Origin: Isoetes taiwanensis
Taxonomy: Eukaryota; Streptophyta; Lycopodiopsida; Isoetales; Isoetaceae
Reading direction: 5' to 3'
Length of the DNA: 64,000 nucleotides
Assembly (NCBI GenBank): GCA_021234155.1
Contig: JAJEKV010000164.1
Span: forward strand, 1 to 64,000
In this document: positions 47,702 through 58,198 of the stretch, one piece after another
Position numbering within the stretch: the first letter of the stretch is position 1
Layout of the letters: the number at the start of each line of letters is the position of its first letter
Notes under the pieces: model-generated
Databases searched by the model: none
The model's input: the letters and a program-made list of their open reading frames with translations, nothing else
What the model was told of the DNA's origin: nothing
Translations under genes and position numbers: made by a program

Positions 47702-50311
47702 TTATCTATTTCTCCTATTCTTCTTGCTTCTAGTGTTACCAGCTGGGGTTTTGTAAATATTGGATTGAGTGTCAGACTTGGCAGATATCTTTTTTTTCCT
47801 TTTAGATTTAGAGGCAGAAGTTGGCTTTTTGTTTCCATGGGAAATATTCAGGTAATTTTCTTTTCCCCAATTTTCCTTGTCACTCTCACTGTCATCATCA
47901 GTACATCCTCCAGGTACAAATTCAAACATATTCAAACAGTCTTCTAAATCATCAAATTCACTTGAGTTATAATAGAGAGGTACTTGCCTTTGTGAAACAT
48001 CTTCATTATTCTCTGCATTTGAATTGTCCGAATTTGCTGAATCCAAGCAATGCCAGGTTCCATCAGAGTCTTTATCTAGAACAATATCCCTTTGTGCATC
48101 ATCTCCTTTGATCTCTGCATTTGAGTTGACCAAGTTTGCTGAATCTGAGCAGTTGCCATCAGAGCTTTTATCTGGGCCAGTATCTCCTACTAGGTCTGGT
48201 GTCTCTTGAACAATATCTCCCACAACTTTTGGACTAACAGAACTTGCTATGGCAAATTGCAAATCTTGGTTGTTGGTGAGTGAAAGCAAACCATCTTCCA
48301 GGGTTGCCAATTGGTCTGCAATTTCCTTAGAAATGGGAGATGGAGTATTTGGTATGGATGTAGGCAAATATTCAAAATCAATTAGGGAGTCAACAAGTGG
48401 CAGATGACAGTCAGTGGCGTTTACAGTGGGAAGGGCAGTGGTTTTATGTCCACAATTTTCTGCTAAATTGCTCAATAATAAATCTACATGTTGATCAGCA
48501 TCTAGACTAGCAAGTACCTGGAATTGATTGAAACAATCAATATTGTGTACCACAAGAGTTTCATCTTCAGGTTGGACTTGGAAATTTGAATGTTCCTTCA
48601 CCAGTGCAGTTGAGTCAAGATCTTTTGAAACCAGGTCTGTTGGTGAAGTTCCCTGAGATGTGCAAGCTGCAGGTTTTATGACATGTTGACTAGTGTCATT
48701 GTGCATGTCTTTTGTGACCTCATGCATAGCAGTTGAGTTCATGAGATCTTTTTTATTTTTCGTAACTTCCTGGGCTTTAATGGTATAACTGTCTGCCAGG
48801 ATCTGATCACATATCTTTAAGCCTTTAAGAATGGCAGGTCTCTGACTTGCATGGCCTTCATTAAGTAATGGAACACTCTTACCTTTGGCTTGAGCTAGGT
48901 GTTCAGAAGAATTATGAGAGTTTTGCCTAGCCTCAGCCATCACATTGTTCAAGACATTGTGAAGATTATCTGTTGATGAGTCAATCAGTTGAACAGAAGC
49001 TTTTCCCTTGGCTTTATACCTTTCATAATTTTGCAGAACCTTAATTCCTGAGTAGTTGTCCTTATAAGCCTTTTGAGTAAATTGTAGTTTCCCATAATCA
49101 TTCTTCATTGGAGGAGCAGAAGAAAATTTCTTAAGCTGGTTATTCTTAATTCTTCTCTTACTTCCATTGACTGTGTGCCAATTTTGATCTTGACTCCTGT
49201 TGACTTGTGTATCTGTCAGAATTGAAGTCCCTGACTTCTCAGATCTATGCAGGCCTTTAGATTTATCTGTCTCTGCAGGTTTGGTAAAGTTATCCAATGG
49301 TGGTATCTTGCTCTCCAAAGTTGAAACTGAACTCAACAAACAATCACTGTACCAAAAATGCCTCTGTAGACAATTTTGACATTGAGGAGGTAAGCCAGAC
49401 CATCTCAAATATAGGTAGGAGCTTTGGCCAAAGGCATCAGAAAAAGGGATGGATGTTGGAATATTTTTGGAAAGGTCAAGTTGGACAAAAGCTCTTGGGG
49501 ATCTCGAGGGGGAAAATTCAGTGCAAATATAAGAGCCAATAGAGTTGAAGAGGAGATTGAGACATTCCTCATTCCAGTAGATGGGGTTTAATCCCTGTAA
49601 TGTAGTGGAAGCCACACAGAAATTATGCATGCTGTCTGAGCTCAATTTAGGGTCCCATTTTAGAAAAGACATATGATAGGACTCGAAAGTTAGGATACCA
49701 AGTTTCAGAAAGTAGTTTGCTGTTCTGTGATTGCCACATTCCATCATAATATAGGGGAAGTTAAGCCAGTACATGGCGTGAATAAGGACCCCTTTGTGGA
49801 GATTGAGACAGAAAGCCCATAATTTATCTAAAGGCAGCCCAGACTTAGTGACCTTTATGAGAACAGCAGAATTCTGAAGAGAAGAAATTTTTGAATGAAC
49901 AGATGGGAGATCAAGAGAAATACCATGATATAATTTTTGTTTGCTCCCCCTTATTGGTCGAAGTTCAGTCAGAGCAGCATCATAAACCTCATCCGGTTGG
50001 ATCTCAGCATTTGGCTTGGGAACCCCATAAGGAATAGGTATTTGGGAGGCTGGATCAATCACAGGAGCACGACCCCACATGTCTGGATCCTTTGAAAAAT
50101 TGTCCCACACTGGAGTTTTAGATGTTTTAGGATCCATTCCCTGGCTTTGATCTGCAGTGTTAGCGAAATTTCCAAAGAGAATAAAATCTTTAGGATTTTT
50201 ATGAAAAGAGTCTAACTTGTGGAGGACTGCAGATTGATCGGAAGGCGCCAAAGCAGAGAAAGAGTGCAGGAGAGGAAGAAATTTAGGGTTAAAACTATTT
50301 TTTTTGTCCAT
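47702..50311 (-). CDS. LINE ORF1: RNA-binding gag-like protein
   Basis: An intact 869-residue protein starting MDKKNSFNPK. Residues 140-325 follow the pattern of plant LINE ORF1 proteins: a DUF4283-like region (LQNSAVLIKVTKSGLPLDKL, YWNEECLNLLFNSIGSYI), then FVQLDLSKNIP and a variant zinc knuckle CQNCLQRHFWYSDC (C311, C314, H318, C324; spacing CX2CX3HX5C). The long C-terminal half (330-830) is polar and acidic without a recognised domain. The last 40 residues are very basic (KPTSASKSKRKKKISAKS, NTRSKKNRRNR), probably nuclear targeting or RNA binding. It should coat the element RNA and accompany ORF2 to the nucleus. It is longer than many plant ORF1 proteins because of the acidic tail. Confidence 0.92.
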   Translation of the reverse strand: MDKKNSFNPKFLPLLHSFSALAPSDQSAVLHKLDSFHKNPKDFILFGNFANTADQSQGMDPKTSKTPVWDNFSKDPDMWGRAPVIDPASQIPIPYGVPKPNAEIQPDEVYDAALTELRPIRGSKQKLYHGISLDLPSVHSKISSLQNSAVLIKVTKSGLPLDKLWAFCLNLHKGVLIHAMYWLNFPYIMMECGNHRTANYFLKLGILTFESYHMSFLKWDPKLSSDSMHNFCVASTTLQGLNPIYWNEECLNLLFNSIGSYICTEFSPSRSPRAFVQLDLSKNIPTSIPFSDAFGQSSYLYLRWSGLPPQCQNCLQRHFWYSDCLLSSVSTLESKIPPLDNFTKPAETDKSKGLHRSEKSGTSILTDTQVNRSQDQNWHTVNGSKRRIKNNQLKKFSSAPPMKNDYGKLQFTQKAYKDNYSGIKVLQNYERYKAKGKASVQLIDSSTDNLHNVLNNVMAEARQNSHNSSEHLAQAKGKSVPLLNEGHASQRPAILKGLKICDQILADSYTIKAQEVTKNKKDLMNSTAMHEVTKDMHNDTSQHVIKPAACTSQGTSPTDLVSKDLDSTALVKEHSNFQVQPEDETLVVHNIDCFNQFQVLASLDADQHVDLLLSNLAENCGHKTTALPTVNATDCHLPLVDSLIDFEYLPTSIPNTPSPISKEIADQLATLEDGLLSLTNNQDLQFAIASSVSPKVVGDIVQETPDLVGDTGPDKSSDGNCSDSANLVNSNAEIKGDDAQRDIVLDKDSDGTWHCLDSANSDNSNAENNEDVSQRQVPLYYNSSEFDDLEDCLNMFEFVPGGCTDDDSESDKENWGKENYLNISHGNKKPTSASKSKRKKKISAKSDTQSNIYKTPAGNTRSKKNRRNR

Positions 50312-50493
50312 TGAAAAAGCTCAGATGAAAACAACAAGGGGAAATTCGAAACGCAGAGATAGGCAAAAGTAAGGGGAAGAAAGGCAAAAAAGGAAATTGG
50401 ACTAAAAGAAAGCAAGAAAGATCCTATCTAAAAGAGACAGAATTTCTTTCCTCCTCAATGCCATGATTGTCAATTTGAGTAGCATGAAGGACC

Positions 50494-50814
50494 TCAATTT
50501 ACAGAGAAATCCCCTACTTCAGGCTCGGAATATAGTTTGACAGTAATATTTGCATCCAATTGATCACTGAATACTCGAATGACTGCTGTAGCTTCAATGT
50601 TTCTAATACCAAGAAATTCCTCAAGCCAAGAATCCACAATTTGTATCTCGAATTCCTCACACCCTGGGACAAAGGAACATTCAGTTTGAAAATTCTGATG
50701 AGGGAAAAGACCTCTGATAATAAGTGAATTCCAGAGATCAGATGGAGAGCCAAATAAGAAACCAGCAATTAATCTATCTTCGTGCTTCAGAATTGCAAAG
50801 ATTTTGTTATCCAT
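50494..50814 (-). CDS. Possible upstream LINE ORF (ORF0)
   Basis: A 106-codon frame from ATG at 50,814 (MDNKIFAILKHEDRLIAG) to TGA at 50,494, inside the LINE 5' region, 180 bp upstream of ORF1. Its composition is protein-like (SFVPGCEEFEIQIVDSW, ATAVIRVFSDQLDANITVKL) and acidic. An in-frame stop precedes the ATG. I recognise no family. It may be a real leader protein or a fragment of host sequence acquired by the LINE. Confidence 0.4.
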   Translation of the reverse strand: MDNKIFAILKHEDRLIAGFLFGSPSDLWNSLIIRGLFPHQNFQTECSFVPGCEEFEIQIVDSWLEEFLGIRNIEATAVIRVFSDQLDANITVKLYSEPEVGDFSVN

Positions 50815-51054
50815 ATGTAGATCTTTGCATGCTAGTTTCAATGAATTGCTAGCCCCTACAAGGCTAGCACTCAGTCCAGAAGAATTCGGGTGTCAAGTAG
50901 ATGGATTCGAACTATTTCTCTCACAGAATTGCCAAGAAAAATATTTGAACGGAAAAAGGAGGTAAACGACAAACATTTCAAGATTTTAGGCGCTCCTCGA
51001 CTTTGGTTCCCTGGACTTTGGTTCCCTGGCGCTCTTCGAGGGCAACCCTCTATG

Positions 51055-52330
51055 CACAGCACCTTGTTTTCTATGCTCATGTTTGGAAACTCTCTTTTCC
51101 AAATAACATAAAAAGAAGGCAAGGTTGCACTTTTTCCTGTCACTTCTTCCACCACGGCACCACTTCCTTATGTATGCTCTTTTTATTAAGGATAGAAGGA
51201 AGTTTGCAAATATTCTCCTTTATATCATCCCTTCCTTTTATGCTTCTATATGGAATGCTCTCCGCATTCTCATTACTGAAGATATCAAGCACATTTTTAC
51301 TAGCTAGTGCCACAAATCGGGGCTTCTTAGCGCCTGTATTACCACGCGCTGCTCTTTTTCCACCTAGCTCGAGCCTCTTTCTCCAACTATAAAACGTGGA
51401 CTGGTCAACTCCTAAAGCCATGTACCATGCGAATTGACAGCATTCCACTCCAAAGACTACTATTTTCCCCTCCGAGTGCCCAGTATAAGTTACACTTAAC
51501 ACGTCAAAAACAAGCGTAATACTTGCACTATTTGATTGAGAATAAAATTCTTTCTTAAGGCACATACTTGTTCTCGGCTTAGTTCTTTGATATATTCTTC
51601 CTTGCAGCATAATGATTTTAGAGCACTCTTGATTGACTTGGAAGCACACATCCTCTCCTCCTTGCTATCCGCCTTTGGTTCCCTCCTGACCCTTTTCCTC
51701 TTGAATTACTTCTCAACATGAGCTTCCAGGCATTCAACTTCTAAGTCATCCTCTTAAAGAGAAGTTCGAGCTTGTAAATGTTGTGAAACTGTCCTACCCT
51801 AACGAAGCAAAATATCACAACTCTCCCAAGATATTAGACTTGCAGCTGAAGGCCTCTCCGCATAAGCATGATATGATCTCATATTTTGGTTCCCAATTGG
51901 ATCCATTATCTTACCCACTGAAAGCCTGACCATTGATACATCTAGGAACTCACCATCTATAGCATCCTAAGGATGACTAAAAACTACCTTTGAATATTTA
52001 GACCTGGTGCAGGAGTGAAGAGTGTAGTATGACAAACCAAGTAGATCCGTTCTGGAGTAGTTGACTATCTCAACTTCATGCATGAACATCTTGAGGCCAA
52101 GATGGGCATCTAGGTTCTCCTTTTCTCCAATTTCCTCTATTATCTCATCCTTATCCGTTATTGTAATGTTGCTTGATTCACCAAAGTGGGTAATGAAACC
52201 GATGTCTGGCGGGCTACTGACAAGTGATGGGCTGCTACATGAATCCTCTTCTGAAGACGGCAAATGAAGGGATGTCCTCGAAGACGTATCTTCACTTAAG
52301 GGGCACTCAACATCCCTTTTGGCCACTGAA
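51055..52330 (-). pseudogene. Remnant of a transposase-like gene interrupted by the LINE
   Basis: Minus strand. An N-terminal polar segment (52,326-51,967; SLHLPSSEEDSCSSPSLVSS) is followed, after frame breaks, by a helix-turn-helix-like block at about 51,480-51,330 (CCQFAWYMALGVDQSTFYSW, then RKRLELGG and GNTGAKKPR). After another shift comes LPSFYVIWKREFPNMSIENK near 51,130-51,070. The order (Cys-x2-x-W helix, G-V-x-x-S-T-F-Y, basic GN-x-G-x-KKPR, then TFYxxWxxEFP) resembles plant DDE-type transposon-derived proteins that I cannot name precisely. The frame runs into the LINE duplication at 51,050, so the LINE appears to have landed in it. No catalytic DDE part is visible. Confidence 0.45.
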
Positions 52331-54660
52331 TAAATGTACCTACTGCTTCTCCAAAATTATCTGCCCCTCCCTTCCCCCCCTCCCCCGGGGCCTCGCATGG
52401 GACTGGCAGTTCAATGGAGCCACAGACTCTGTTACTTCTATTGCCACATTCATAGGATCCACATACTTTTCATGAAGAGTTGGTCTTTTTAAAATATGGC
52501 CCCTAGCAACAATTGTCCTCCCAACGAACAGGTTGTACAGAGGAAATTAGAACCTGCATTTTACACACAAAAAAATTCAGAACAACATATGAAATGCACA
52601 AAATAAACCAAAAAATGGACAAAAATTGCGCCATATTGAAAAATTTTGTGTCTTTTTTGGGACCTTTTGGGAGGTAATGGGGCCATTTACACCCCCAAGT
52701 TTGTGGACATTAGCCACTAAGGCACCATTTGATTCAAAGTGGCATCAGTTGGCACCTATTGCAACGTGCATGTGTTAGCCATTTAGCCAGGAATGGAAGC
52801 AAATGGCGCCAAGGCGCTATTTGGAGTGGATTGGGCTTAAAGTGGCATAAGCATTTTCCTTTGAAGAATATTATTGAGGCGCATATGTTATGCATTCTTG
52901 CTCATATTGGTAAACATGTATCAATAGGAGCAGGTATGCATAACATAGGATTCCCATTAACATTCTCCAATCGCAACATGATGCCATATAATGCAATATG
53001 AGTACCAATGGCACCACCAGTCCATTTAAGGGAATGAATGAGTTATGCATTCTTGCTCATATTGATAAACATGTGTCAATAGGGGTACGTATGCATAACA
53101 AGGGCACCCCATTAACATTTCTCAAATATTTGGTGCCATGGCGCAATTTAGCTCTAATAACATAAAATTTGTAATTTTCATGGATTCAACCAGGGGAAAA
53201 AACTGGATACTCATTTTGGGGTGTGTATTGGTAATGAAATTTAAAGAATTATAGTCTTTTCAACATTAGGATACTTCATTAGACAGATTATGAATGGAAA
53301 CTTGTACAACACATTCATTAATAGTAGTAGACTTACTTGATGTTGCTCAGATCCATTACAATTGAAGCTGCTGGAATCAAAGATTGACACAGCTACACAA
53401 AACTTAAACTAAAAATGCTGCTCCTGTAAAAGCTCTAGCGCCAACTATTAGAATTGTCTGGAGTGCGCAAAGATCCGCTCTTGCTAGTGCCCGCCAAGAA
53501 GATATCGCGCGAACAACACGCATGTGCCTTAGAAATGATCTACCCATGTGCCTGAAAAGATAAATGCACCTTATACGAGTGGCAAATGTGGCAACAAAAA
53601 GAAGTCAAAAATGCCTATAATGGCATTGATGACGTCTTTGTTGGACCATGCCTCTTTATGAAGGCGACTAGCAACAAGGACGAGCATTTAAAGGAGAGGA
53701 GGAAAAGAAAGTCAAGGCCATTTTAAATATCAAAATTCAAATTTGGGTGGGTGCACGATTGAATTTTAATGGTCATAGGCAGGCAGGCATTTGAATTTTC
53801 AAATTTGGATGGGTGGACAAGCGTTTGAATTTTCAAATTTGGACAGGCGGATGTGCGGGCGGGTGGACGGGCAGGCCGGCCACCGTGGAAGTGACCGTAA
53901 CTTGCTCGAAAGACGCTAGTTGGGCCGCCTGCTGGGTTGAGGTACATTACAGTTTTTTCATTGGAGGTGATGTCATTTGTAACTACAGCCACCTGCTTCT
54001 AGATGCCAACGCCTTCCTCCTAGCCGCCAGTGCCCAGCGCTTCCCTCTAATGACCTATTCTAGTGACCTGTTTTCAGCTAGCGCCCAGCCGCCAGGGCCC
54101 AGCGCCTTCTAGCTGCAATTGTTTCCTGCCTTTCTGCCCAGAAAAGATTCTCTCTCTCTAGTGCCTAGATTTCAAGGAAGAATGGATGCCACAATGTTAC
54201 AGAACAAGGGCAAGTCATGCTTGCGGGCCTTGGGACTGGGAATCTGCATTGGGAATGCCATGGAGTGGCCTGGGAACGTCCCGAGCAGTGACACCGCCTA
54301 GGGGCGGCGTGGGGTTTATTTTCAAATGGCAAAACTTTCGTATGTTAATGTGGTTTTAAATTAAATTATAAAGTTTCACCAAGAAAACCACTCAACCTTA
54401 GGAATTGGGGGTGGGAGGTGTCAATGACCCGTTGGATGGGCCAATTAAAAAGGCCGCTACGAAATCTTCTCATCGCGGCTGCTATACTTAGGCGGCCGGA
54501 TCATCTAAGGATAGCCCAAATCTGGGATAATTCAGGTCGGTTCTTGCTGCAGAAAAGGCCCACAGGCCTTTTTCGGGCTAAGCTTGGCCCTAGTGGCCTT
54601 ATAAAAGGATCTGGGGGCGTTTTGTGAAGGTCACAGTTTTACTGGGAAGCAAGTTATTGA
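52331..54660. other. Intergenic stretch with local repeats
   Basis: No gene supported. An approximately 80-bp unit (TTATGCATTCTTGCTCATAT, then ATGCATAACA) is directly duplicated at about 52,888-52,968 and 53,041-53,124. Short inverted TTTGAATTTTCAAATTTGGA units repeat near 53,790-53,845. GC-rich repeated GCCCAGC segments lie at 54,000-54,110. TATAAAAGG at 54,600-54,608 could be a TATA box just outside the MULE end. Confidence 0.45.
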
Positions 54661-54672
54661 AGCATTCTGGAG

Positions 54673-54753
54673 CGCCGTATTCCTACTCCGGGATGTGGTA
54701 AACCCGGGCAGGAATTCGTGGTAAGCTCGGCCATGGATCCGGCAGCCATCGCC
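54673..54753 (+). repeat. Left terminal inverted repeat of MULE
   Basis: Contains GGTAAACCCGGGCA (54,697-54,710) and GGTAAGCTCGGCCATGG (54,720-54,736), both resembling the 26-bp minisatellite monomer found inside the element. Confidence 0.8.
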
Positions 54754-54967
54754 CCGCCAATGCATCATCCATCGGCCATCCCGGATGGCCCATCCGCTAT
54801 CCGAGGCATGCATCCGAGTCCCATGCTATGGATTGGAAGTTTGGAACCGAAGGAAAGGGACTGCTCGCACCCGCTTAAGGAATTGACTCGTCTCCTCAAT
54901 CATCACCTCCCGTACCCGCTCCTGCAATGGCTTCGCTGCCGTATGACGCCTTCGTTCACGGCAGCAC

Positions 54968-55090
54968 TATTATGGGAAATGTCCACGAAAAATACGAGTT
55001 ATGGGAAATGTCCACGAAAAATACGAATTTTGTAGGTTATATATACGAATTTTTTTAGGTTGACATACGAATTTTTTAGGTTATATACTA
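54968..55090 (+). repeat. Short tandem repeats upstream of acidic ORF
   Basis: TATGGGAAATGTCCACGAAAAATACGA-type unit (27 bp) repeats twice at about 54,970-55,025, followed by three TACGAATTTT(T)TAGGTT units to 55,083. Confidence 0.75.
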
Positions 55091-55118
55091 ACTGCAAATT
55101 TTCATTTGCCATAGGAAG

Positions 55119-55532
55119 ATGTCGAAGCGATTGGCAGCGGAAGGGGAGCTTTCTTCTTCTTCTTCTCCTAAGAGGAGAAAATTACTGGATGTGCCTTTTG
55201 TGCAGGCTTTGTCCTTGCTGATGCCACCTGGTAATTCCGGGCCATTTGAGGTGTCAGATTCTGAATCCTGCATGGATTACTCCGCCTCCTCTGATTCCTC
55301 TGCCTACACCTCCGCCTCCTCTGATTCCTTTGACTACACCTCTTGTGAGGAGGAGGAGGCCTCAGAAGACTCTGAGTCTTCTGAGGCCTTTTTTGACGTG
55401 CCTTCTTCTGAGGAGTCCGAGGAAGAGGGAATTGAAGATGAGGAAGTCTCCTCTAAAGCCTCCACTGCAGGTAGTTGTTTTGATTACTCGGAGGATGAAG
55501 CCAAGTTTGAAGAACTGAAGAAGCTTCTCTAA
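55119..55532 (+). CDS. Acidic serine/glutamate-rich protein in MULE
   Basis: A 137-codon frame from ATG 55,119. It opens with a basic nuclear-localisation-like patch (SPKRRKL at residues 16-22). A Ser/Glu/Asp-rich body with repeated SSDS/YTSAS units follows (SASSDSSAYTSASSDSFDYT) and long acidic runs (EEEEASEDSESSEAF). It ends EAKFEELKKLL. The sequence just before the ATG (TTGCCATAGGAAG) could be a splice acceptor. Composition suggests a nuclear, disordered protein. No family recognised. It may be an element accessory gene or a captured host fragment, and may splice to the exon at 58,762. Confidence 0.5.
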   Translation: MSKRLAAEGELSSSSSPKRRKLLDVPFVQALSLLMPPGNSGPFEVSDSESCMDYSASSDSSAYTSASSDSFDYTSCEEEEASEDSESSEAFFDVPSSEESEEEGIEDEEVSSKASTAGSCFDYSEDEAKFEELKKLL

Positions 55533-55556
55533 GCTCTCTAAGCTCATTTTTTGGTG

Positions 55557-55601
55557 CAGAATGTACCTTTTGTAATTTTGTGAACCCTCTGGTACATTCT
55601 G
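55557..55601 (+). other. Perfect 11-bp hairpin after the acidic ORF
   Basis: CAGAATGTACC (55,557-55,567) and GGTACATTCTG (55,591-55,601) form a perfect stem with a 23-base loop about 25 bases after the stop codon. It may lie in the 3' UTR. Confidence 0.6.
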
Positions 55602-55949
55602 TACATGTTAATCGCCTGCGGGCTTTTTTTTTCATATATGAAATGACTTCTTTTTTGAAAATTATTCTTGTCATTTGGTTTTTTAGGTATAAAGCAGTTT
55701 AGTTGAACAGCAAGAAGTTCTAAAACTCATTTAGGTCAAAAGCAGTTTAGTTTGAAACTCATTTAGGTATATATAAACAATTGGTATTGAAAGAAATAAC
55801 TCATTTGCTTCAACAAACTGGTTTTTCTTGATTCTTAAACGTTGACAACACCCGGGTCCCATGCTTGAGTTGAGTTTGTAGGTAAAGCAATCCGTAGGCC
55901 AAGGTCTACATTGATGTTCATTCTGCCTGCACAACATTCTACATTCTAC

Positions 55950-57617
55950 ATTGGTAAACCTGGACATTCTACATTGGTAAACTTGGACAACCATGTCATT
56001 CTACATTGGTAAACCTGGACAAGTTCTTGAGATGGTAAACTTGGACATGCAAGTGCAATGGTTAGCCTGGACAAGCATGTCTAGTGGTAAACCTAGACAA
56101 GTTAGTCTAGTGGTAAACCTGGACATGCACTTGAGATGGTTAGCCTAGACAACCATGGTTAACCTGGACAACCATCTCTAGTGGTAAACCTAGACAAGTT
56201 CTTGAGATGGTAAACCTGGACATGCACTTGAGATGGTAAACTTGGACATGCACTTGAGATGGTAAACCCGGACAAGTTCTTGAGATGGTAAACCCGACAT
56301 GCAAGTGCAATGGTTAGCCCGACAACCATGTCTAGTGGTAAACCTAGACAAGTTAGTCTAGTGGTAAACCCGGACATGCACTTGAGATGGTAAACTTGGA
56401 CATGCAAGTGCAATGGTTAGCCCGACAACCATGTCTAGTGGTAAACCCGCAGACAAGTTAGTCTAGTGGTAAACCGGACATGAACTTGAGATGGTAAACC
56501 CGACAACCATGTCTAGTGGTAAACCTAGACAAGTTAGTCTAGTGGTAAACCTCGACATGAACTTGAGATAGTAAACCCGGACAACCATGTCTAGTGGTAA
56601 ACCCGACAAGTTCTTGAGATGGTAAACATGGACAACCATGTCTAGTGGTAAACCCAGACAAGTTAGTCTAGTGGTAAAACCGGACATGCACTTGAGATGG
56701 TAAACTTGGACATGCAAGTGCAATGGTTAGCCCCGGACAAGCATGTCTAGTGGTAAACCCAGACAAGTTAGTCTAGTGGTAAACCTGGACATGAACTTGA
56801 GGTGGTAAACCGGACAAGCATGTCTAGTGGTAAACCCTAGACAAGTTAGTCTAGTGGTAAACCCGGACATGAACTTGAGATGGTAAACCCGGACAACCAT
56901 GTCTAGTGGTAAACCTAGACAAGTTCGCTAGTGGTAAACCCGGACATGAACTTGAGATGGTAAACCCGACAACCATGTCTAGTGGTAAACCCGGACAAGT
57001 TCTTGAGATGGTAAACCGGACATGCACTTGAGATGGTGAACTTGGACATGCACTTGAGATGGACAAGCATGTCTAGTGGTAAACCTAGACAAATTAGCCT
57101 AGTGGTAAACCTGGACATGCACTTGAGATGGTAAACTGCTTGGACATGCAAGTGCAATGGTTAGCCCGACAAGCATGTCTAGTGGTAAACCTAGACAAGT
57201 TAGTCTAGTGGTAAACCTGGACATGCACTTGAGATGGTTAGCCTAGACAACCATGGTTAACCCGACAACCATCTCTAGTGGTAAACCTAGACAAGTTCTT
57301 GAGATGGTAAACCCGACATGCACTTGAGATGGTAAACTTGGACATGCACTTGAGATGGTAAACCTGGACAAGTTCTTGAGATGGTAAACCTGGACATGCA
57401 AGTTCAATGGTTAGCCTGGACAACCATGTCTAGTGGTAAACCTAGACAAGTTAGTCTAGTGGTAAACCTGGACATGCACTTGAGATGGTAAACTTGGACA
57501 TGCAAGTGCAATGGTTAGCCTGGACAACCATGTCTAGTGGTAAACCTAGACAACCATTTGAAGTGTTAGACCTGGACAACAAGGTCTGGTGGTTAGTCTG
57601 GACAACTAGGTGCAATG
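55950..57617 (+). repeat. 26-bp minisatellite array 1
   Basis: More than 60 units of a 26-bp monomer with the core GGTAAACCTGGACA, e.g. ACAAGTTAGTCTAGTGG then TAAACCTGG. Several monomer types alternate in a higher-order order (CTTGAGAT, GTCTAGT, AGTCTAGT and AGTGCAAT types). In the central part (about 56,260-57,310) CCTGG is often replaced by CCCGG, CCCG or CCGG; at both ends CCTGG is preserved. The open frames across it are by-products of the repeat. Confidence 0.95.
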
Positions 57618-57819
57618 GCAAATAATTAGGAAGCTTGGCAGAAAATGTTGCACCAATGACAATGGATAGTGGATTGCATGGAACCTCAATCATGTGATAT
57701 TATTCCCTTGCATTGCGTGTTATACTATTAAATGGTACATCAATCATAGTTGAAGAGTCCCATATCAATCATAGTCGAAGAGTCCCATATGAAGCATATT
57801 TTTTAATTTGAAATGAAGT

Positions 57820-58032
57820 CTAATGGTGTAGAAGAGCCAATGGCTCTTTGCCACGTGTAAACCTGTTTGAACCCACGAGCTTGACTGTTTTTTGGCTATG
57901 GCCGAGTTCTTCGAGTTCTTCTTCGCGGGTGAAGGCGCTCAATGTTAGTTCCTTGCTGCTCGCGCTCCCACCTGATGGCATTTTGGCTTCTGATTTAGAC
58001 ATATCGCGCAAACATATCATGTTTTTAAACAT
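57820..58032 (-). other. Small open frame between the two arrays
   Basis: A 70-codon frame on the minus strand, with an internal ATG giving MSKSEAKMPSGGSASSKELT, then TREEELEELGHSQ. It lies in the non-repetitive core between the inverted arrays. No family recognised. Whether it is coding is unclear. Confidence 0.3.
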
Positions 58033-58198
58033 AGATTTCTAGACATAGATTTCTAGATATAATGCAAACATATCATCTAAACATAGATTTCTAGACATAA
58101 TGCAAACATAAAGCAAACATAATGCAAACATAATGCAAACATAAAGCAAACAACATGTAAACATAAAGCAAACATAATGTAAACATAAAGCAAACATA
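58020..58198 (+). repeat. 10-11 bp repeat AAACATAATGC/AAACATAAAGC
   Basis: About 15 short units precede array 2. A second cluster lies at 59,440-59,545, beyond array 2 and its exon. Confidence 0.85.

Larger units (their letters stand above)
42909..51037 (-). mobile_element. Full-length L1-type LINE
   Basis: This 8,129-bp element on the minus strand ends in a run of 37 A (plus-strand T at 42,909-42,945) and is flanked by the 13-bp duplication GAGGGCAACCCTC (42,896-42,908 and 51,038-51,050). It carries intact ORF1 and ORF2 plus two further open frames. Long intact frames, a pure tail and perfect duplications mean a young insertion, possibly still mobile. The 5' end has a 15-bp unit GACTTTGGTTCCCTG repeated twice on the plus strand (51,000-51,030). 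Confidence 0.95.

Noticed and set aside
54600-54608. TATAAAAGG as promoter of the acidic MULE ORF
   Set aside because: It lies outside the terminal repeat and over 500 bp from the ATG; kept only as a possible TATA box in the flank.
56159-57693. Several minus-strand frames with repeated VYHLK/FTTR motifs across the minisatellite
   Set aside because: They are translations of the 26-bp repeat, broken by its length variants, with no non-repetitive coding sequence.
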